This document shows positions 25,459-32,015 of a stretch of 64,000 nt of DNA, in pieces (the first letter of the stretch is position 1; each line of letters opens with the position of its first letter). The position numbers and the translations under genes are program-made. The stretch comes from Hymenobacter lucidus (GTDB taxonomy: Bacteria > Bacteroidota > Bacteroidia > Cytophagales > Hymenobacteraceae). The notes beneath the pieces are model-generated. The model had not been told where the DNA came from, did not search any database, and was given only the letters and a program-made list of their open reading frames with translations. The stretch lies in assembly GCF_020447265.1 (NCBI RefSeq), contig NZ_JAJADR010000002.1:186001-250000 (forward strand). Direction: 5' to 3'.

Positions 25459-26339
25459 AGCGCGGCCGGAGCTTGGTGAATGAGCTCCATCAGCTTGAGC
25501 ACATTCTGTCCCGTGCGCGGCCCCAGGTACACCATATCGTGCTCCTCCACGCGGTAGATGCGGTTGTTTTTGGCGGCCGGCGTGAGGGCCACGCCGGGCA
25601 GGGTCTTAAACTTTTCCAGCCCGCCCATTCGGTCGTAGCCGAAGTCGGTAGCCAGAATCACGTCGGGCTGGGCGGCGGCAATCAGCTCGGGGCTGATGGG
25701 CTTCATGCCTTCGGTGGCGTCGATGGAATTCACGCCGCCGGCCCATTCCAGCATCTGGGTGCCGGTGCTTTTCTGGCCCATGGCCAGGTAAATGTTCTTT
25801 TGCAGGCCGTAGTGAATGATAACGACCTTCACCGGCTTGCCCCCAAACTCCTGGCGCTTGGCAGCGGCCGTGGCCATATCGGCCGTCAGCTGCTTAGCCA
25901 GGCTATCGGCTTGGGCGCGCCGGCCGAACCCGTCGCCGAGCTGCTGCAACAGCTGGCATGCTTCTTCGATGGTCTTGGTTTGCTTGAACTCTTTAATTGG
26001 AATACCCACTTTCTGGAGTTGCGTCATCACGGCCACCGGGGCCACGTTGCCGTCGGAATACACCACCGTGGGCTTCAGCGACACAATGCCTTCGGAGTTG
26101 AGCAGGCGGTGGTAGCCCACCGTGGGCAGCTTTTTGGCGGCGGCCGGATAGGTGCTGCTCAGGTCAACGCCCACGAGCTTGTCGCCTGCGCCGAGGGCAA
26201 AAATCATTTCCGTCAGCTGCTTCGATACCGACACGATGCGCTCCTTGCCGGGCGCGTCATTGGCGGTTTTATCGTCGTTGCCAAACCGGTTGCAGGCCAC
26301 TGAGGCCAGCAGCAGAGTTGCGTACAGGGCTTTTTTCAT
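25455..26339 (-). CDS. Periplasmic heme/iron-binding lipoprotein (HmuT-like)
   Basis: 294-residue substrate-binding protein of the class with two lobes joined by a long helix. Lipobox LASVAC gives lipid-bearing Cys16, so it is anchored in a membrane facing the periplasm. ERIVSVSKQLTEMIFALGAGDKLVGVD and TVGYHRLLNSEGIVSLKPTVV are typical of HmuT/BtuF relatives. Presence of Tyr in VGYHR fits a heme-ligating residue (inference). ATG at 26339. Heads the hmuTUV-type operon; a palindromic repeat separates it from the TonB receptor gene. Confidence 0.87.
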   Translation of the reverse strand: MKKALYATLLLASVACNRFGNDDKTANDAPGKERIVSVSKQLTEMIFALGAGDKLVGVDLSSTYPAAAKKLPTVGYHRLLNSEGIVSLKPTVVYSDGNVAPVAVMTQLQKVGIPIKEFKQTKTIEEACQLLQQLGDGFGRRAQADSLAKQLTADMATAAAKRQEFGGKPVKVVIIHYGLQKNIYLAMGQKSTGTQMLEWAGGVNSIDATEGMKPISPELIAAAQPDVILATDFGYDRMGGLEKFKTLPGVALTPAAKNNRIYRVEEHDMVYLGPRTGQNVLKLMELIHQAPAAL

Positions 26340-26359
26340 TGATTGAATGGCATAAGACC

Positions 26360-26447
26360 GTCCTGCTGAGCTTGTCGAAGCATCTCTCCTGTGCTAGTGA
26401 AATACACTACCATGACGGGAGAGATGCTTCGACAAGCTCAGCAGGAC
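26360..26447. repeat. 30-bp perfect inverted repeat (GTCAT/GTCCT...GAAGCATCT family)
   Basis: Arms 26360-26389 and 26418-26447 are exact reverse complements around a 28-bp centre. The core (CTGAGCTTGTCGAAGCATCT) is shared exactly with the element at 41679. Confidence 0.92.
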
Positions 26448-26460
26448 ACTCTCTGTTTGT

Positions 26461-28770
26461 TTAGAAAGTATAGCTCAGATTGGCACCGCTATACCAGTTG
26501 CGGGGCATGCCGGGGTTGAAGAACGTGGGCTTGCCAACGGGCGTAGTCTGGTTCAGGGCAATGGACACGGCGTACCGCTCATCGGTGATGTTGTCGAGGC
26601 CGGCAAACACGTCGTAGCTCAGGTGGCCGGCTACTTTACCGCGGGCGCCTACTTTGCTGTTGAGCAGCCAGTAAGCCTTCGAGAAGCGGTTGTTGCTGTC
26701 CGACATCGGGCTTTTATCCGTGTATTGCGCGGTCAGATTCAGGTAGAGACCGGGCTTGGTTTCGAGGTCGAGGCCACCCGTAAACAGGTTTTTAAACGAG
26801 CCCGTCACCTGCTTGCCGGCGAAGTCGCCAGTCGTGGCCTTGTAGTCTTTGAACTCGGCATCGGTGTAGCTGTAGCTCACGAAGGGCCGCACCTGGGTCA
26901 GCACGCCGGCTTTTTCGGCATCCACCAAGTTGCCCGACAGCGCCACTTCCACACCTTGGTATTCCGAGGCGCCGGAGTTGACGAAGTAGGTCACCTTGTC
27001 GGCATTGATCTGCTGCACGAGGCCGTTTTTCACCTTCATCCGGAACAGCGTCACGTCGTAGTTCAGCTTGTTGCCCAGCAAAGTACCGCGCGAGCCCAAC
27101 TCGAAGTTGTCGTTGGTTTCGGGCTTCAAGTTGGGGTTAATCGGGCCGTTCGACAGGGAAATCTGGGCGCTGGTAGGCGGCGAGAAACCAGAACTGTATT
27201 GCGCAAACACCGAAAACTGGTCGTTAAAGGTGTGAATCAGCGCCGCGCGGGGCGTTACGGTGGGCTTAAACTGGCGGTAGCCGGTCAGGCTCAACTGCGG
27301 ATTGGCACGGAACAGCAGGTCCTGAATATCGTAGCTCACCACGTTGTAACTGGCGCCCACCGTCAGGGTGGTGTGCTCGGTAATAGAAGCTTCGGCCTGG
27401 GCAAACGTGTTCAGCTGGGTAGAGCGCACTTCCTGGTCGGCAGTGAGGGCGCCGGAGACGCCGGCGGCCGAAATGGCGTAGCGCTTGTTGTTGTCCTGGT
27501 TTGAGAGGTACTCGGTGCCCAGGGCAAAGCGCGTCTGCACGCTGCCCAGCTGCGGGGCGTAGGTAAATACGCTGCGTACGCCGCGTTTGCCGCGTTGGGT
27601 GTGGGTAAAGCTCGGCTCCGAAGGGCTCAGCGAATACGAGGTGCCCATAAACAGGCTGGTGGTATTCGCGAAGTTGCTGGTGAAGCGGTAGGTGTGCGTG
27701 AGGCCCAGGCGGGTGATTTCCGCGTCCACGCCCACGTCCTTGAGCTTGTAGGCCGGGGCCAGCTTGGTGTAGTTGGTGAAGAAATCGGTGCTGTCCAGCT
27801 CGCCGGCGTAGTTGTCGTGCTGGTTGGTATAAGTACCCAGCACGCTCACAGTTTGCTTTTCGCTCACGTAGAAGTCGCCGGCCACGGTCACGAAGTCCTT
27901 GCGGCTGTTGGAGTGGTCGTCGCGGAAACCGCGGGTTTCCTGGTGGCCGTAATTCACCAGCAGGTTCACTTTATCGGTACCGATGCCAAAGCCAGTGTTA
28001 GTCCGAAACAGGCCGTATTTGCCCACGGTGGTGCCCAGATTGATGCTGGTGCCGGGAGCAGCCTTGCGCGTCTGGAACGACACCACGCCGCCCAATGTAG
28101 CGCCGTAGATGCTCGAAGCCGGACCTTTAATCACGTCGATGCGGCCCAGGGTCGTGTAGTCCAGGTCGTCGAGCGAAGTTGTACCATCGGCTTCCGACAG
28201 CGGTATGCCGTTCTGATACAGCTTGATCCCCCGGATGCTGAAGCGCCCGTAGGTGCTGCCGATACCGCGAATCACCAGGTTCGACTGGGAGGCCGCGCTG
28301 CGTACGTTCATCCGCACGCCGGGCACTTGGTTCAGGGTGTTCTGCAGGAAGATGGTGTTGTTGCGCTGCAGGTCCTTCTCGGTCACGATGCTGAGCGCAA
28401 TAGGCGTTTCGAGTAGCTTTTTCTCGTTAGCGTAGCCCACCACCTGCACTTCGCTCAGGCCCGTGTTGGAAGGCTCCAGGGCAATGGTCAGCGGGGCAGC
28501 ACTGCCCGCTTTAATGGGCACATTCTGGGCTACATAGCCCAAATACTGCACTTTCACCGTGCGCAACTCCTCGCTGGAAGTCAGCTGAAAGCGGCCGTCC
28601 TTGTCGGTAGTAGCGGCGGTGGCCGAGCTGGCGGCTACCACGGCGCCCACCAGCGGCTGGCGCGTCTGCTGGTCGACTACGGTGCCGGCAGTGGTGAATT
28701 GGGCCATGGCGCCCGTGCAAAAGAAGAGTGAGCCCCACAGCAGGAGCACCCCGGATACAATTGATTTCAT
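26461..28770 (-). CDS. TonB-dependent outer-membrane receptor, probably heme/iron
   Basis: 769-residue outer-membrane receptor. Signal peptide ending GAMAQ; carboxypeptidase-regulatory-like domain (TAGTVVDQQTRQPLVGAVVAA, to about residue 95); plug domain with SEVQVVGYANEKKLLETPIA, GVRMNVRSAASQSNLVIRGIG and IDVIKGPASSIYGATLGGVV; then a 22-strand barrel ending in a terminal aromatic (NLSYTF). ATG at 28770. Proximity to the hmuTUV-like genes suggests heme or a ferric chelate as ligand; no receptor-specific heme motif was found, so this is inference. Confidence 0.88.
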   Translation of the reverse strand: MKSIVSGVLLLWGSLFFCTGAMAQFTTAGTVVDQQTRQPLVGAVVAASSATAATTDKDGRFQLTSSEELRTVKVQYLGYVAQNVPIKAGSAAPLTIALEPSNTGLSEVQVVGYANEKKLLETPIALSIVTEKDLQRNNTIFLQNTLNQVPGVRMNVRSAASQSNLVIRGIGSTYGRFSIRGIKLYQNGIPLSEADGTTSLDDLDYTTLGRIDVIKGPASSIYGATLGGVVSFQTRKAAPGTSINLGTTVGKYGLFRTNTGFGIGTDKVNLLVNYGHQETRGFRDDHSNSRKDFVTVAGDFYVSEKQTVSVLGTYTNQHDNYAGELDSTDFFTNYTKLAPAYKLKDVGVDAEITRLGLTHTYRFTSNFANTTSLFMGTSYSLSPSEPSFTHTQRGKRGVRSVFTYAPQLGSVQTRFALGTEYLSNQDNNKRYAISAAGVSGALTADQEVRSTQLNTFAQAEASITEHTTLTVGASYNVVSYDIQDLLFRANPQLSLTGYRQFKPTVTPRAALIHTFNDQFSVFAQYSSGFSPPTSAQISLSNGPINPNLKPETNDNFELGSRGTLLGNKLNYDVTLFRMKVKNGLVQQINADKVTYFVNSGASEYQGVEVALSGNLVDAEKAGVLTQVRPFVSYSYTDAEFKDYKATTGDFAGKQVTGSFKNLFTGGLDLETKPGLYLNLTAQYTDKSPMSDSNNRFSKAYWLLNSKVGARGKVAGHLSYDVFAGLDNITDERYAVSIALNQTTPVGKPTFFNPGMPRNWYSGANLSYTF

Positions 28771-28993
28771 GAAATGCGAATAGGTTGCGGCCCGCAAGGG
28801 CCTATGGGTTGGCACCCGGCGCGGCTACGGCCGGCGGGTTACTCATCTTGATTATGGGCAAAAAGCCACGGCAGCTTAAGCCGCCAAAAGCCGCTCAGAC
28901 TCAGTTCTGGGGCGTATCAGTCCTTTGCCGCAGGCATACAAGGCAGTGCCTGCTGGGTTTCAGCAGTTGCACAATGCCAGCAGAAAGACTAGG

Positions 28994-29545
28994 TCAGGAA
29001 ATGGCTAGCCAGCTTTCTGGCGGGGGCAGCACTATTGTAGCCGGCCATGTCAGCAGCGCCGCCTCCAGGTGGTGGTAAGAGCGGTTGGCCATCGGCCGCA
29101 CCGTTACTGCCACGTCGGGAGCGGAAACAGGGAAAAAGGCCAGCTTGAACAGGTGGTCGAACAGCTTACGGGCCGTTTTACCCGCCGACTGGTCGGGGTG
29201 CGTGAGCTGGTCGAGGTGCTTTTGCAGGCCCGCCAGCAGCTTTTCCTCGCCTTGGTCGTGCCAGCAGAAATAGGTGATACTGTCGGCATCGGCCCGCTGC
29301 CGCACCACGTCGTAGAGTTGGCCGCGCCACCGGAACTCGTTGGCTTCCTGCCACTGCAGTTCAGCACCGGCCAGCGGTGTGCGGGCTACCTGTACGCGGG
29401 TCAGGGCTGCATCGGGTAGTTGGGCGCGGCGCTGGTGCTCGGCCTCCCGCCGAAACTGGTGCTGCCGCCACGTGTATGCCGGATAGAACCCTACCGTGTT
29501 GTAGAGGAACAGCAACAAAAGCACAAGAGAAGTAAGCTGCTTCAA
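28994..29545 (-). CDS. Hypothetical exported/membrane-anchored protein
   Basis: 183 residues, not recognised. No ATG exists before the first conserved part; a TTG at 29545 gives a convincing hydrophobic N-terminus (MKQLTSLVLLLLFLYNTVGF), and a TATTTTTG box 27 bp upstream supports this rare start. The body is soluble, rich in Arg/Gln, with motifs NEFRWRGQLYDVV and ADSITYFCWHDQGEEKL. It lies upstream of the TonB receptor on the same strand, 223 bp away; a link to iron uptake is unproven. Confidence 0.65.
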   Translation of the reverse strand: MKQLTSLVLLLLFLYNTVGFYPAYTWRQHQFRREAEHQRRAQLPDAALTRVQVARTPLAGAELQWQEANEFRWRGQLYDVVRQRADADSITYFCWHDQGEEKLLAGLQKHLDQLTHPDQSAGKTARKLFDHLFKLAFFPVSAPDVAVTVRPMANRSYHHLEAALLTWPATIVLPPPESWLAIS

Positions 29546-29571
29546 GGCGCCGGCGCGGGGAGTGACAACGA

Positions 29572-29579
29572 CAAAAATA
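29572..29579 (-). promoter_or_regulatory. -7 box supporting a TTG start
   Basis: TATTTTTG on the minus strand fits TAnnTTTG and lies 27 bp before the TTG start codon at 29545, leaving a leader of about 20 nt. Confidence 0.5.
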
Positions 29580-29766
29580 CCGCAAAGTCGGCCGTACGAC
29601 CTAGTTTTTTTTAACCTCGTTTTAATAATCTCTGATTCTTCGGCGTCTGCCTATATACCGGCCTTACTCACTGCAAAGGTTGGCACCTAAGTTGCAAAAG
29701 AGCTTTCGGCAGCCACTCCGGCAGCTAGCATGCGTCCTTTCTTTCCTGAAACTTACTCTCGCTACC

Positions 29767-30201
29767 ATGAATAAGCTCCTCCTTTTGCTCGCTACCTTTT
29801 CTCTATCTGCCGGTGCTACTTCGGCCCAGGCCCCGTTGAAAAAAGCCAAGGTGAAAACCGAAGCCAGCAAAGCTAAGCATACTCCCAAAACCCCGGAGCA
29901 GCAGGCCGACCACTTCACCCGGCAGCTGACCCAAAAGCTGGCCCTTTCCACCGACCAGGCTCAGCGCGTACGCCAACTAAACCTAGCCTACCAACAGGAA
30001 CAGCAGGCGGCTAAAGCCAAATACGGCACTGATCATAAGAACCCGGCCAAGCGCCAGGAAATGAAGGTTCTGCGGGACCGGTTCGAAACCCAGCTCCGGC
30101 AGGTGCTCAGCGCCGACCAAGCTGCCAAATATGCCCAGCTGCGCGAAGAAAAAATGCAGAAGCACGGCAAAGGCAAAGAGAAGCTGAAAGCCAAAAGCTA
30201 A
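29767..30201 (+). CDS. Small periplasmic helical protein (Spy/CpxP-like)
   Basis: 144 residues with a signal peptide (MNKLLLLLATFSLSAGATSA, cut near AQA). The mature part is Lys/Gln-rich and helical: a PKTPEQQADHFTRQLTQKL helix, then LSTDQAQRVRQLNLAYQQE and LSADQAAKYAQLRE. The two L(S)xDQ motifs are reminiscent of the LTxxQ motif of Spy/CpxP and of small Bacteroidota relatives (DUF4890 type). A periplasmic chaperone or stress role is possible, not shown. The C-terminus is strongly basic (KHGKGKEKLKAKS). A perfect terminator follows. Confidence 0.75.
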   Translation: MNKLLLLLATFSLSAGATSAQAPLKKAKVKTEASKAKHTPKTPEQQADHFTRQLTQKLALSTDQAQRVRQLNLAYQQEQQAAKAKYGTDHKNPAKRQEMKVLRDRFETQLRQVLSADQAAKYAQLREEKMQKHGKGKEKLKAKS

Positions 30202-30224
30202 TATCGACTACTCTACTGAAAGAT

Positions 30225-30259
30225 AAAAAAGGCCCTGACCAACTGGTCAGGGCCTTTTT
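30225..30259 (+). terminator. Strong intrinsic terminator
   Basis: AAAAAAGGCCCTGACCA with its complement around a 2-nt loop, T5 tail. Confidence 0.9.
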
Positions 30260-30304
30260 GCGGGCTGATTTTCCGGCAGTGCCCCTACTCTGGCCGTCCT
30301 TACG

Positions 30305-30312
30305 TAATTTTG
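30305..30312 (+). promoter_or_regulatory. Putative -7 box for the DUF551-like gene
   Basis: TAATTTTG fits TAnnTTTG; 25 bp before the ATG at 30337. The TTG at the end of the box is itself an in-frame start codon but would be upstream of the transcript start. Confidence 0.45.
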
Positions 30313-30336
30313 CCCCTCACCCTCGCAAGGAAGTGT

Positions 30337-30576
30337 ATGCCATCTGCCACCATTTCCCCCTGGATTGCCCGCGCGCTGGTACTCCCCCAACCCAATCAGC
30401 AGGTGTTGGTATATGTGCCGTCCTCGTGGCTGGAAATAACGGTTGCCACTTACAAACCGTCCAATGCGTCCAAGTCGGCCCACATGTTCGTGATGCCCGA
30501 CCCGCACGGCGTCGACCGATACGTGAAAGGCGTTACGCACTGGATGCCCCTGCCCGCTCCGCCCCTGCCCACCTGA
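30337..30576 (+). CDS. DUF551-like small protein
   Basis: 79-residue cytoplasmic protein. The C-terminal VTHWMPLPAPPLP is the hallmark of DUF551 proteins, and the rest (W...PxxxxxVLVYVPSSWLEITVATY...) follows the family outline of a small beta-rich domain. DUF551 is found mostly in phages and mobile DNA, but no other phage gene is present here; function is unknown. ATG at 30337 with its own promoter box and a 1.4 kb non-coding region downstream. Confidence 0.78.
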   Translation: MPSATISPWIARALVLPQPNQQVLVYVPSSWLEITVATYKPSNASKSAHMFVMPDPHGVDRYVKGVTHWMPLPAPPLPT

Positions 30577-32015
30577 TTTCAGATAGTTTTGCCTGTTAGC
30601 AACACTAGCTTTAGCGCGGTCCTCTGTTGATTTGTTGTAACGCTATTATATACTCTTATATATAGGAGTACCGCAGCTCGACTTGCCGCTGCGGTAAGCT
30701 GAAGCATTTTGCTCGATGCCAGCGCAACGCGTTGCTCTACTTTTGCGCACTGCATGAGCCGGCACAATCTTCCATCAAGAGCTTTGTTGGTTCAAAATTG
30801 CAGTTTCGCGGCTAGCTAGTGCTATAATACCAAGATACAGGGACAAGCTTCCGTAAACGTGGTCAATACAGTATCATTATTGGCAAAAATAGTAGTGGAA
30901 ACTGGCCGGTCCTTGCCCTACCTTAGTATTATAGAACAAGGCGCAATAACACCGCTGCCTTGACACTTAATCTGGTTGAATGCCGGGCCTCGAATGGAGG
31001 CCGATACATATCAGGGAAGCAATAACGAAGATAAAGCACTGAGAATGAGTTGTCCATTTAGTGGGACTTATTAGCAGCTTACGATAAAGGATCGGACCGG
31101 CGTTGGGTGGGAATTTTCGCCGGTTACGATTCATTGAAAGGGCGTTCCGGGTGGGGCGCCTTTTTTTGTGCCCTTTGCTTTGCGCAAACCAGTACCAGTT
31201 GCGCGGCTTGGGGCAGTAGCATTTAACCTGTTTATCTAGTTAGCTGCGCCAGTAGCCATAATGGTCAGCTTTCTGTTTCGGTGCCAGCCATTGTGACCAA
31301 AGTTGCTCTAGCCAAGCCTTCCGAGCGCATGAAGACTATCATCCGGTAAGCCGGCCATATGCGTCCGTGGCGGCATTCTGTGCGGCACCTTAGTTTCTGC
31401 GTCGCGACGGTGTTTCCCAACGACTTGTGCCCTGGCGGAACGAACCGGTCGAAAACAAACCGGCCGAACCGGTGGGAAACCGATTCGGCCGACTATAGAT
31501 TTTGGGATACCGATGGGTCAACTTGCTGAGTGGGAGAGCCGGTTGATTTCTCAGTAGTTATTGCCAGATGGGGTGGGGCTTCATCTGGTAAACAGGGCGT
31601 GGGAATTTTGTAGTCATCAGCCAGCCGGGGGGATTAGCTGGCTGTTGACTGAGACAATATTACTACATGAATTTTATACCCGCACTATAATGCCAAAATT
31701 TTTTAGTAAGTGCTTACTCACCTTTTTGATATTAAATTGACTATCAGACAATTGTTCTGAAACAAGGAAAATAACAAACGATTCCGGAAACCAGATTTCA
31801 GCCACTTTGAAACTAGCTCCTGTACTTTAGTTTGCCACGCACAACAGATAAATCGACTGCCGCTGTTATCGTGTGGCACTAAATAAACCGATTCCTAAGC
31901 GGATTCGGCCCGTCGCTGATGGGCAGGCAAAGCGCCACCATTATTTAGGCCGGAAAGTGCAAAGCCCGGCAGGCTTTTTTAGCTTTGACAGATCCTCTGC
32001 TTTTTCAATGCCAGC
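30577..32015. other. 1.4 kb non-coding, hairpin-rich spacer
   Basis: No plausible gene on either strand and visibly more A+T than the flanks. Recognisable structures: hairpin TACCGCAGC/GCTGCGGTA at 30669-30696; a G+C-rich hairpin followed by T7 near 31138-31168 that resembles a terminator; CGGCCGAA/TTCGGCCG at 31461-31491; CCAGATG/CATCTGG near 31565-31590; CAGCCAGC/GCTGGCTG near 31619-31647; and AAAGCC/GGCTTTTTT at 31961-31980. No tRNA, rRNA or known riboswitch could be recognised. It may hold regulatory RNA or decayed genes. Confidence 0.6.
31980..31987 (+). promoter_or_regulatory. Putative -7 box for the hybrid sensor gene
   Basis: TAGCTTTG, an exact TAnnTTTG match 28 bp before the ATG at 32016. 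It directly abuts a terminator-like hairpin (31961-31980), which would insulate the gene from upstream transcription. Confidence 0.5.

Noticed and set aside
30577..32015. tRNA or rRNA gene in the non-coding stretch
   Set aside because: No cloverleaf T-arm (GGTTCGAATCC-like) or conserved rRNA stretch found by eye; a short ggttcaaaa match lacks an acceptor stem.
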